DNA from: Dictyobacter arantiisoli
GTDB lineage: Bacteria; Chloroflexota; Ktedonobacteria; Ktedonobacterales; Ktedonobacteraceae
Length of the DNA stretch: 32,940 nt
Assembly (NCBI RefSeq): GCF_008326305.1
Contig: NZ_BIXY01000084.1
Coordinates: 1-32,940 of the forward strand
Reading direction: 5' to 3'
Below, in pieces: positions 1-6,367 of the stretch. A program made the translations under genes and the position numbers. The notes below the pieces were generated by a model that searched no databases, was not told the DNA's origin, and was given only the letters and a program-made list of their open reading frames with translations. Positions within the stretch are counted from its first letter, which is position 1. The number at the start of each line of letters is the position of its first letter.

Positions 1-110
1 GTGTGAGACCGAAGCGGGAGGGCTGATTCAAAGGTTCCCGTGCTCTGGCAACTGGCGATGAAGCAGGAACAACTGACCGCTCTGGCGTGTCTTGCACACG
101 TTTGAGTATG
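1..110 (+). mobile_element. Possible right-end remnant of an IS605-type (tnpB) element
   Basis: No intact gene is visible here. The stretch containing gatgaagcaggaac (about 57-70) resembles the GAAGCAGGAA tract that I recall near the 3' end of tnpB/omega-RNA regions in Chloroflexota. Short open frames cross it but carry stops on both sides. The attribution comes from remembered sequence style and is weak. It could equally be the tail of an unrelated upstream gene. Confidence 0.22.
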
Positions 111-125
111 AGAAAGGTAGCAGTA

Positions 126-134
126 TGGTATACT
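126..134 (+). promoter_or_regulatory. Extended -10 promoter for the 178-699 gene
   Basis: TGGTATACT is an extended -10 box (TGn plus TATACT). The best upstream -35 candidate, TTGAGT at 102-107, is too far away (21-bp spacer), so the extended -10 would have to carry recognition. The gene starts about 44 bp downstream, behind an AGGAGA-type ribosome site. This is pattern matching only. Confidence 0.4.
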
Positions 135-177
135 AGGGGCAGAGGAATGCTGTGAGAAAGGAGAGACTGAATCCATT

Positions 178-699
178 ATGACAACCATTGATGCACCCAG
201 GACTACCCCAACGATACACACGCTAGCTCAGATTTTTTCTGAGATCGAGCGCCAGGTACCGGGGGCACCGTGGGTTCCTTTGGGAAATTTCCAAATGGAC
301 TTTTTTCGCAACTATTCAGAACATCAAGCAAGCCTGCTTGCCGATCCGATTCAGGAACAGCCGCACAAGCCGGGTCCTGAAGCAACAGAGCAAGAACGAG
401 AACTATATCAATGGGCTGTTTTTTGCGCGGCTAGCGCTGAATATCTCGCCCATACCTATGGGCTGGAGGTTCCAACGTGGGCTAATGATCCTGCCTATAG
501 CTGTCTCGATGATGCCTGGTACTTCGCCCCTATGGCCTACGAGGTGGAGAGTGTGAAGGAGCGAGAGATCGCCACCACACCAGTAGAGTTTGCCCGACGC
601 AACATCTTTTGCGGAGCCAAGATCCACGTCGATAAACATGCCGAAGCCCAGAAGTTTATCGAACGCAAGCGCCTCAAGCGCCTACGAAAAACCGCATAG
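178..699 (+). CDS. Hypothetical protein, 173 aa
   Basis: I do not recognise the family. The protein is soluble, with no signal peptide or membrane segment. It is rich in aromatic residues in the middle (YQWAVFCAASAEYLAHTYGL, then a WYFAP stretch) and ends in a strongly basic tail (ERKRLKRLRK) that could bind nucleic acid. Two cysteines (AYSCLDD, IFCGAK) are too far apart for an obvious metal site. The ATG follows GAAAGGAGAGAC at good spacing, an extended -10 promoter lies upstream, and a strong terminator follows. These support a real, singly transcribed gene. It could be part of an IS-linked accessory unit, but nothing proves that. Confidence 0.75.
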   Translation: MTTIDAPRTTPTIHTLAQIFSEIERQVPGAPWVPLGNFQMDFFRNYSEHQASLLADPIQEQPHKPGPEATEQERELYQWAVFCAASAEYLAHTYGLEVPTWANDPAYSCLDDAWYFAPMAYEVESVKEREIATTPVEFARRNIFCGAKIHVDKHAEAQKFIERKRLKRLRKTA

Positions 700-742
700 G
701 ATAACATTAGGCCTACAGCCAACAAAAGAAAAAGTAAGCAAT

Positions 743-771
743 ACGCAGCTCCTTCGGGAGCGCGTTTTTTT
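743..771 (+). terminator. Intrinsic terminator after the 178-699 gene
   Basis: A 9-bp stem with one bulged A encloses a TTCG tetraloop (acgcagctcc / ggagcgcgt) and is followed by seven T residues. It sits 44 bp after the stop codon and is the clearest rho-independent terminator in the window. Confidence 0.88.
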
Positions 772-805
772 ATGTTCACTTCGATTAACGATCCCTAATA
801 GAGGT

Positions 806-855
806 CACAAGATTACGGCGGGCAAAACATACGCTAAGCCCGCCGTAATCTTGTG
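806..855. repeat. 18-bp perfect inverted repeat, 14-nt loop
   Basis: Arms 806-823 (cacaagattacggcgggc) and 838-855 are perfect reverse complements around a 14-nt loop. There is no T-tract on the plus strand, so it is not a canonical terminator for the upstream gene, which already has one at 743-771. It may be a minus-strand attenuator, a REP-like hairpin or the relic of a small element. Confidence 0.8.
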
Positions 856-919
856 CTGGACACTGTCAGAACGCCGCCTTGTTTCCCACTTCCTTTTTTT
901 GAGGGAGATCCAAAACCTC

Positions 920-950
920 TTGACTTAGAGCGCTCTAAGTTCTTTATACT
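920..950 (+). promoter_or_regulatory. Promoter with 18-bp palindromic operator
   Basis: The -35 box TTGACT (920-925) and a -10 region (TTATAC at 944-949, 18-bp spacer) flank a perfect palindrome, ACTTAGAGCGCTCTAAGT (923-940), lying inside the spacer. This layout is typical of TetR-family repression. No intact repressor gene is adjacent; the nearest TetR is at 5365-6009 and no link to it is shown. Only 5 bp after the -10, the sequence is already internal codons of a dehydrogenase, so the promoter has lost its original start region. Confidence 0.65.
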
Positions 951-955
951 ACACG

Positions 956-1447
956 GTTCTTCCACATTTACGGGCGCAAGGTGGCGGTCGCATTATTCAA
1001 CTTTCCGCCTCTGGCGGTCAGTTCGCTGGCTCCGGTGCTTCCCTCTATCACGCCAGCAAGTGGGGGATTGAAGGCTTTATGGAAGCGGTGATGCAGGAAG
1101 TCGCGCCCTTCAATATCGGAGTCACCATCGTCGAGCCGGGCGGGGCGCGCACCGCGTTCGGGTTGGGCAGCTTACAACTCGGCGCGAAGCTGGAAGCGTA
1201 CGAAGGCACCCCGGCAGGAATGCTCCGTCATATTCTTCAAGATACGTCGCGTCTTTCGATTGGTGATCCCAGCAAAATGGTCACGATCATGATCGACAGC
1301 GTTGACCAGAAGCCAGCACCACAGCGGATCGTACTTGGCAGTGACTCTTTTACCGCAATCCAAAGGGCGTTGACGGAGCGTCTGGCGGTGGTTGAAGCGC
1401 AGCATGTACATCCAAAGAAAAATATGAGTCATCCTGATTCGGGATGA
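956..1447 (+). pseudogene. Short-chain dehydrogenase/reductase (SDR), 5'-truncated
   Basis: Reading from 956 gives VLPHLRAQGGGRIIQLSASG, then a catalytic YHASK (Tyr-x-x-x-Lys), then TIVEPGGARTAF and an SDR-like C-terminus. This is the second half of a classical SDR, about 163 codons of the usual 250-290. The N-terminal Rossmann TGxxxGxG segment and the catalytic-Ser approach are missing, and no start codon with a ribosome site precedes the homology. A promoter/operator is joined almost directly to codon ~110 of the gene, so a deletion removed the 5' half. An internal ATG at 1079 could only give a non-functional fragment. The stop codon lies in a hairpin. Confidence 0.8.
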
Positions 1448-1454
1448 CTCATAT
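1422..1454. terminator. Hairpin at the SDR stop codon, between convergent genes
   Basis: A 13-bp perfect stem (atatgagtcatcc / ggatgactcatat) with a 7-nt loop contains the SDR stop codon. It lies 10 bp before the end of the convergent regulator gene. The T-tracts are weak on both strands. It probably works as a bidirectional terminator or RNA-stability hairpin. Confidence 0.6.
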
Positions 1455-1464
1455 CAGTTAAAAA

Positions 1465-2364
1465 TCACAACAAGAAAGAGGCAAACACAGCGCGTGTCGC
1501 CTCATCGTCTGGCAAAAGCGCCGCGACCGCCGGAGAGGTCCTGCCGCTGATGGCGATCTGCATATAGCGTAGACGTATGGGAACCAGCTCGCCTGTTATC
1601 GCCGTGCGTGCAAGCATGTGCTTTACCGGTGCCACCTCCTGTCTGCTGGCGATTCGCGCCTTCTCCCAGTAGTTGCGAAAGCCTGGAAGCTCACACCACT
1701 CACGAATGTACTGCTGATACCAGGGCTCGTACTGCGAGAGTGCGTTCTGCCGCATGAAAAGTTGAAAACAAAAAAGCGCGTGTTGCTGCCAGAGTGCGCG
1801 CGCCTCTGCACTCATCGTCGAACGCCTGCAAATATCCGGGTGCAAGAGGAAATGAGGCGTCGTACGCTGCTGTGGTGGAATCGTAGCGAGCGGCGGCAGC
1901 CCAAAGAGGTGCAGAAAGAGTTCATTGGCAGCATGCACCTGGAACGTGTGCGTGACTACAGCAGCCGGATAGGGTAATGTGACCATAATCTGTTGCGCAT
2001 ACTCCAGGGCGCGCTGCAAATCGGCGCTCTCCCACTCAGGCTGTTCGGGCACATATTGTGCGGCCAGTAGCAGTTCGTTGCGCTCACTAAGACTGCACTC
2101 AAGATAGTCAGCAATCTGCATCAGCATCGCACGTTCCGGCAAACGCCGGGAGCGCCCTATGAGCCAGTTTTTATAGGTCGGGCAGGCTTCGTCGTTGAGT
2201 TCTTGTTGTGTAAAACGCTTCAACTGTAGATGGCGCTGCTCGCGATACTGCTCCTGACGCCTGATGCGCACCGCCTCAATGGCCACCAGAAGCTGCTGCA
2301 ATACATGCGCGTGCTCTCTGGAGAGCGCATCATCCTCTCTCTTCTCAGGAATATGTAATGACAT
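1465..2364 (-). CDS. XRE-family regulator with MmyB-type ligand-binding domain
   Basis: Predicted cytoplasmic transcription factor, 299 aa. Residues ~30-100 form an XRE-type helix-turn-helix (FTQQELNDEACPTYKNWLIG, then LPERAMLMQIADYLECSLSE). The remainder resembles the MmyB-like ligand-binding domain: an LPYPAAVVTHTFQVHAANEL core, LFGLPP, and a C-terminal strand region. In actinobacteria such regulators often sit beside SDR genes, as I recall. Here the convergent neighbour is a broken SDR and the divergent neighbour is an LLM oxidoreductase. I chose the ATG at 2364 because GAGGGAAC lies just upstream. A TTG at 2379 is possible but would place that ribosome site inside the coding region. The ligand is unknown. 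Confidence 0.85.
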   Translation of the reverse strand: MSLHIPEKREDDALSREHAHVLQQLLVAIEAVRIRRQEQYREQRHLQLKRFTQQELNDEACPTYKNWLIGRSRRLPERAMLMQIADYLECSLSERNELLLAAQYVPEQPEWESADLQRALEYAQQIMVTLPYPAAVVTHTFQVHAANELFLHLFGLPPLATIPPQQRTTPHFLLHPDICRRSTMSAEARALWQQHALFCFQLFMRQNALSQYEPWYQQYIREWCELPGFRNYWEKARIASRQEVAPVKHMLARTAITGELVPIRLRYMQIAISGRTSPAVAALLPDDEATRAVFASFLL

Positions 2365-2636
2365 TGTTCCCTCATTCAACCTAAGATTGATCCCCGGGTG
2401 CAGAGTCGCACGCCAGGTGTAGTTCTACTCTTGGTACAACATCCGTTTGTGTCTATACTATTCCCAGAAAGTGAGGTTGCTCCAGGCGACGGCTTTGCAT
2501 GGTCCCGCCTGACAACAGTCCGCAGCAGGCGCTTTCGCCACCCATTTGAGTAATAGATGGCATATATATACCAGAGGTAGCATGTTAAATTTCAAGGCGA
2601 CAAGAAAAGGCATTTAAAAGGGGAGAGAAAGATTCT

Positions 2637-3560
2637 ATGGCACAGATTCAATTTGGTTTTAACCCCATGGCCATCGGCAACCTGGGTTCTTCACAGCACG
2701 AGCATCTCAATCAGCTCCGTGCCGCGCTTGACACAATTGTAGGACACTTTGATGGTGTCTGGCTCCCTGATCACGTTCAGTTTGGTACAACTCCAATTCT
2801 GGAAAATTGGACGACGTTGACTTATCTCGCGGGAATGCGCCCAGAATTACGCTATGGACATCTCGTGCTCAACCAGCTCTTTCGCAATCCTGCTTTGCTG
2901 GCGAAGATGGCAGCTACGTTTCAATATATGAGCCAGGGTCATTTTATTCTGGGTATCGGCGCTGGCTGGGCCGAGGAAGAGGCAAGAGCCTATAACCGTC
3001 CCTTTCCACCAGCCGGGCAGCGAATCAGCGAACTGGAAGAGCAGTTGCAGATCATCAATGCATTGTGGCGTGAAGAGAGCGTCACTTTTGAGGGCAAGTA
3101 TCACCAGGTACACAACGCGAAGTGTCTGCCTCGTCCTGAGCCGCTTCCTCCCATACTTATCGCCGGCGTTCAGCCGCGTATGCTGCGCCTCGTTGTTCGC
3201 TACGCTGATTGGTGGAATACAACAGCTACGACCTTAGATAAGGCCAGAGAGCAGTTGAAGGCTCTGGATGCCGCCTGTGAAGAGATAGGACGTGACCCAA
3301 AGACGCTGCGCCGCACCTTACTGGTGAAATGCTATTGTGCTCCAACAGAGCAAAAGTTGGACGAAAATCTGGTAAAGCTGCAGGAGCCCATTGGCATGCA
3401 CATTACAGGAACGCCTGCACAGATTGTAGAACAGCTGCAGCCGTGTATTGAAATGGGCTTTGATTATTATATCATCGTGGCCAGAGACTTTCCTCGTGAG
3501 CTTACCACGCTGGAGCTATTAGCTCACGAGGTGCTACCTGCCCTGAATAAAGCACACTGA
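2637..3560 (+). CDS. LLM-class (luciferase-like) flavin/F420-dependent oxidoreductase
   Basis: A 307-aa soluble TIM-barrel monooxygenase/reductase of the bacterial luciferase family. Evidence includes the FGFNPMAIG N-terminus, the VWLPDHVQ segment, the NQLFRNPALLAKMAATFQYM helix, and ILGIGAGWAEEEARAYNRPF, the usual glycine-rich cofactor loop with conserved Ala-Gly-Trp. PPILIAGVQPRML follows. Length fits the family. A GGGGAGAG ribosome site precedes the ATG. The family uses FMN or F420; which one, and the substrate, cannot be told from sequence. It is divergent from the XRE/MmyB regulator and convergent with a second, unlike LLM gene (3764-4738). Confidence 0.92.
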   Translation: MAQIQFGFNPMAIGNLGSSQHEHLNQLRAALDTIVGHFDGVWLPDHVQFGTTPILENWTTLTYLAGMRPELRYGHLVLNQLFRNPALLAKMAATFQYMSQGHFILGIGAGWAEEEARAYNRPFPPAGQRISELEEQLQIINALWREESVTFEGKYHQVHNAKCLPRPEPLPPILIAGVQPRMLRLVVRYADWWNTTATTLDKAREQLKALDAACEEIGRDPKTLRRTLLVKCYCAPTEQKLDENLVKLQEPIGMHITGTPAQIVEQLQPCIEMGFDYYIIVARDFPRELTTLELLAHEVLPALNKAH

Positions 3561-3599
3561 CATACTTCCCCTTCGGCGTCAGTAGAGGTAATATACGTG

Positions 3600-3652
3600 T
3601 GGAATGAGTTTTCCTGTTCCAGGCAGAGCCTGGAACAGGAAAACTCATTCCA
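3600..3652. terminator. 25-bp perfect hairpin between convergent LLM genes
   Basis: Arms 3600-3624 and 3628-3652 are fully complementary around a 3-nt loop (aga). No long T-tract follows on either strand. The position, midway between two convergent stop codons, suggests a bidirectional terminator. The length and perfection are unusual and could also reflect a small inverted-repeat element. Confidence 0.6.
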
Positions 3653-3763
3653 TGATTCCTCTCCCTTGCTATCTCTGTCGGTTTGTCTCGACAAGTTAAC
3701 GCCTAAACGCCTATGGGAACCATCCCATCTCTTCCCGTCTCTCTCGCGTGTGTCTAACAAAAG

Positions 3764-4738
3764 CTAAGCGATGAACTCCTGTGCGAAGCGCCGGATCATA
3801 TCGAGGTTCAGTGGCTCAGGAAACCTGAAGAGCAATTCCTGTGCGCCTGCTTCCTCGTACTCTATGATACGTTTGCGAATCGTCGCGGGACTGCCAACCA
3901 GCGCGGAGAAGCTCATAAAGGGTCTTAATCCCTCAGGAACTTTTGCCAGAGCCTGCTCATCAGTATCTCCAAGAATACAGACCAGCCCCACGGTGCGATG
4001 AATACTCTGATAGTTGCGCTCGGCAGTCTCACAATGCCGTTTCAGTACTGCCAACTTGTGCTCAATCGTGGCGGGATCGCCAGATAAGTTACAGGCATCC
4101 CCATACAGAGCCACCTGTTTAAGCGTGACCTTCTCGCCGCTGCCAGCAATCAGCAAGGGGATATGAGGCTGTTGCACCCCTTTGGGCTGATTGATTGCTC
4201 CTTTTACCTGATAATATGTTCCTTCAAATGTGGCCTTCTCCTGAGTCCACATGGCGAGGAGAATTTGAACTGCTTCGTCTAATTGGGCAGAGAGAACAGG
4301 GAACGTTGGATAGTCGTTGCCGTAGTACGCATGAAACTGAGGAGCATGGGTAGGGCTACCTGCCCCGATTCCTAATGTGAGCCGACCATGACTTATGACA
4401 TCAACCGTACTCGCCATTTTCGCGAGCAGTGCTGGATGGCGAAAGACATTGTTGGTGACCATCTGACCAATGCGCACATGACTGGTATCACGTGCCAGTG
4501 CTGCCGTCGTCATCCAACACTCAAAGAGAAACTCTTCCCAAGGTTGTGTCGTTTCAATAGCACTCCCAAGCCAATTATCAGGCCACAACCGATCAGAAAC
4601 CCAGACCGTATCAAAGCCTACTTCCTCAGCTGTCAGAGCAACGTTCGTCATCGTTTCATAGGCTTCTATCGGATCTTTGATTCCCACCAGTTCATTAACT
4701 ATACCATTGGGTACTGCTACACCAAATTTCATGGACAT
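3764..4738 (-). CDS. LLM-class flavin/F420-dependent oxidoreductase, MarR-linked
   Basis: A 324-aa luciferase-family enzyme. It shows MKFGVAVPNG at the start, a VGFDTVWVSDRLWPDNW strand/helix, the HVRIGQMVTNNVFRHPALLA helix, LTLGIGAGSPTHAPQFHAYY and PHIPLLIAGSGEKVTLKQVA. These are the standard LLM blocks, in order. I start it at the ATG at 4738 because GGAGG lies 9 nt upstream; an upstream in-frame extension to 4795 has no ribosome site. It follows the MarR gene on the same strand with a 67-bp gap and is probably co-transcribed and repressed by it. That would fit a stress or xenobiotic response. The substrate is unknown. Confidence 0.92.
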   Translation of the reverse strand: MSMKFGVAVPNGIVNELVGIKDPIEAYETMTNVALTAEEVGFDTVWVSDRLWPDNWLGSAIETTQPWEEFLFECWMTTAALARDTSHVRIGQMVTNNVFRHPALLAKMASTVDVISHGRLTLGIGAGSPTHAPQFHAYYGNDYPTFPVLSAQLDEAVQILLAMWTQEKATFEGTYYQVKGAINQPKGVQQPHIPLLIAGSGEKVTLKQVALYGDACNLSGDPATIEHKLAVLKRHCETAERNYQSIHRTVGLVCILGDTDEQALAKVPEGLRPFMSFSALVGSPATIRKRIIEYEEAGAQELLFRFPEPLNLDMIRRFAQEFIA

Positions 4739-4805
4739 AAATCTATCCTCCATTTTATTCATACCTGCACTGTACATATATGAACTATAGGACAAAAAAA
4801 TGAGA

Positions 4806-5252
4806 TTAAGCCCAGGCCTTTTCCAGGCGACTTAAAAGTATGATAAGTTGATCTCGCTCCTCCTGACTAAAGTAGGTACCTAGTTCTTGCACAACCTGAC
4901 GCTCAAGTTGTGACGCAGCCTCAAAGCGGCGGTGTCCCTCTTGTGTGATTTGTGCTAGTACCCGTCGTCGATCAGCAGGATCAAAGACGCGCTCAACGAG
5001 TCCTTCAGCCGCCAGACGATCGACCATCTGAGTCACATTTGAACGCACGCTGTGCAACTTTTCGGCTATCAGTCCCAATGGTAGAGGCTCTCCAGCCATG
5101 ATGAGATGTTGGAGCACCTGATGCTGCGCACACGTCAAACCGATTGGTTGCAACAACGGGTTGATGTGTGCTTCAGTTGTTTTCTCGGTTCGATACAGCA
5201 GACCAAGGAGACGCAAGATCTTTTCGTCTATCCCGTCAATTTTTTCGTTCAC
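4806..5252 (-). CDS. MarR-family transcriptional regulator
   Basis: A winged-helix repressor of about 148 aa. It has an N-terminal dimerisation helix, then LTCAQHQVLQHLIMAGEPLP, a recognition region (IAEKLHSVRSNVTQMVDRLA), and the wing (LVERVFDPADRRRVLAQIT) with the D-x-R-D/A-x-R motif. A C-terminal helix follows. The first in-frame ATG is at 5270, but a near-consensus promoter has its -10 at 5259-5264, downstream of that ATG. I therefore prefer the GTG at 5252, about 7 nt after the -10, which would make the message leaderless. If another promoter is used, the ATG at 5270 adds six residues. The LLM gene follows in the same direction and is the likely target. Confidence 0.87.
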   Translation of the reverse strand: MNEKIDGIDEKILRLLGLLYRTEKTTEAHINPLLQPIGLTCAQHQVLQHLIMAGEPLPLGLIAEKLHSVRSNVTQMVDRLAAEGLVERVFDPADRRRVLAQITQEGHRRFEAASQLERQVVQELGTYFSQEERDQLIILLSRLEKAWA

Positions 5253-5288
5253 ATGTGAAGTATATGGCATCGACGCCTACCGTGTCAA
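5248..5288 (-). promoter_or_regulatory. Near-consensus promoter and palindromic operator of the MarR-LLM operon
   Basis: On the minus strand, TTGACA (5288-5283), an 18-bp spacer and TATACT (5264-5259) make a strong sigma-70-type promoter. A perfect 12-bp palindrome, TTCACATGTGAA (5248-5259), begins at the edge of the -10 and covers the start site. This is where a MarR protein would autorepress. Confidence 0.7.
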
Positions 5289-5364
5289 CCCCCCCTGCTA
5301 GAAATGGATGCATTTGATGGTTTTATCGAGATGGGCTTGCATGGATCGAGTTCCAAGAACCATG

Positions 5365-6009
5365 TCAGGGTCTGGGTCTGAGCAGGAGTTCAAGTTGTTC
5401 CAGGCAGCGGGTGATGTCGTCGGGCTGCGCGTCTAGCTGCAGGGTGATCCCTTTGACGAAGGCGATGATCATGCGTGCCGTACTTTGTAGCTCAAGATCT
5501 TTCCGAATCGTGCCTTCCTGCATGCCGGTATCCAGGATGTTAATGAGATATGCTTCCCAGAGTGCGTCCGTTTTTACAATCAGACGGTGGATGCGCTCGT
5601 CGCGTCCGGCACGTAAAAAGAGTTCACACATCGCACGGAACAACAACGCGTCCTCAGGAATACGCCGTTGCAGTTCCGCAGTATAACGCTGAAAAAGAGA
5701 GAGTGACGTTTCCCCATCTTGCGCCTGGGGATATAACGTCGTATTTGCGCTCAGGTTCAAGCCAACAATATATTCAGCTACGTCTTTAATCAAGGCCTCT
5801 TTCGTCGGAAAATAATAATGAATGGTCGCTTGATTAATACCAACCACAGCAGCAACCCTGCGTAAGCGCAATCCTTCAAATCCTTTTTCAGCGATCTCAG
5901 CATAAGCGGCCCGTACAAGCGCCAGACGCCGTTCATCATTGTCAACGGTGTGAGAAGATCGTGGTACCGTAGAAAGCTGGCTTCCGTCATCGATTGGCTG
6001 CGTCATCAT
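5365..6009 (-). CDS. TetR-family transcriptional regulator
   Basis: A 214-aa repressor. Residues ~28-75 form the TetR helix-turn-helix: LALVRAAYAEIAEKGFEGLR, then VAAVVGINQATIHYYFPTKE, with the typical Y-Y-F-x-x-K-E. The rest is an all-helical ligand-binding domain (IPEDALLFRAMCELFLRAG, MIIAFVKGITLQL). The ATG is set by an excellent AGGAGGATT placed over the end of the upstream DUF2798 gene, only 3 bp away. The two are translationally close and probably one transcript. HlyD lies further upstream on the same strand. It could regulate these membrane/efflux functions; the ligand is unknown. Confidence 0.92.
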   Translation of the reverse strand: MMTQPIDDGSQLSTVPRSSHTVDNDERRLALVRAAYAEIAEKGFEGLRLRRVAAVVGINQATIHYYFPTKEALIKDVAEYIVGLNLSANTTLYPQAQDGETSLSLFQRYTAELQRRIPEDALLFRAMCELFLRAGRDERIHRLIVKTDALWEAYLINILDTGMQEGTIRKDLELQSTARMIIAFVKGITLQLDAQPDDITRCLEQLELLLRPRP

Positions 6010-6012
6010 TAT

Positions 6013-6240
6013 CTAATCCTCCTGAATAATGCACTTACTCACAATCACCCGTACCACAGGAACAGCCACTATTGCCACTGGAATGGATATGGCGATCCCG
6101 ATCAGCGTGTTGGTTATCAACATCATAGCAAAAGCAGGCGTGAAACCCATACTGATCAATGTTAACACAAATGAGGCCGGAATTGTCATAACAATCGAGA
6201 TAAAAATTCCCAACAGAAGAGATTCGTAACAGAGAGACAA
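6013..6240 (-). CDS. DUF2798-type small membrane protein
   Basis: A 75-aa protein with two predicted membrane helices: LLLGIFISIVMTIPASFVLT and, after a short loop (MGFTPAFAMM), NTLIGIAISIPVAIVAVPVV ending in R-x-I. This two-helix pattern with G-F-x-x-x-F and a C-terminal A-x-P-x-V-R matches DUF2798 as I know it. The function of the family is not established. The start is a TTG at 6240 with no convincing ribosome site, so the N-terminus is uncertain. The stop codon sits 3 bp before the TetR gene. Confidence 0.72.
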   Translation of the reverse strand: MSLCYESLLLGIFISIVMTIPASFVLTLISMGFTPAFAMMLITNTLIGIAISIPVAIVAVPVVRVIVSKCIIQED

Positions 6241-6284
6241 AAGAAACAGCTTGAGAAGAGAAGCCAGGAGGAGGATTTACCGAA

Positions 6285-6339
6285 GGAAGAGCCAGAAAGC
6301 CCCGCTCTTTTAAGTAAGGCGAGGCTTTCTGGCTCTTCC
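6285..6339. terminator. 17-bp inverted-repeat hairpin after the HlyD gene
   Basis: Arms 6285-6301 (ggaagagccagaaagcc) and 6323-6339 are perfectly complementary around a 21-nt loop, which can itself extend the stem. It lies 28 bp past the HlyD stop and ahead of DUF2798. No strong T-tract follows. It probably separates the HlyD transcript from the DUF2798-TetR pair. Confidence 0.6.
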
Positions 6340-6367
6340 CTGTAACACTTCATCTTTAATGAATCTT

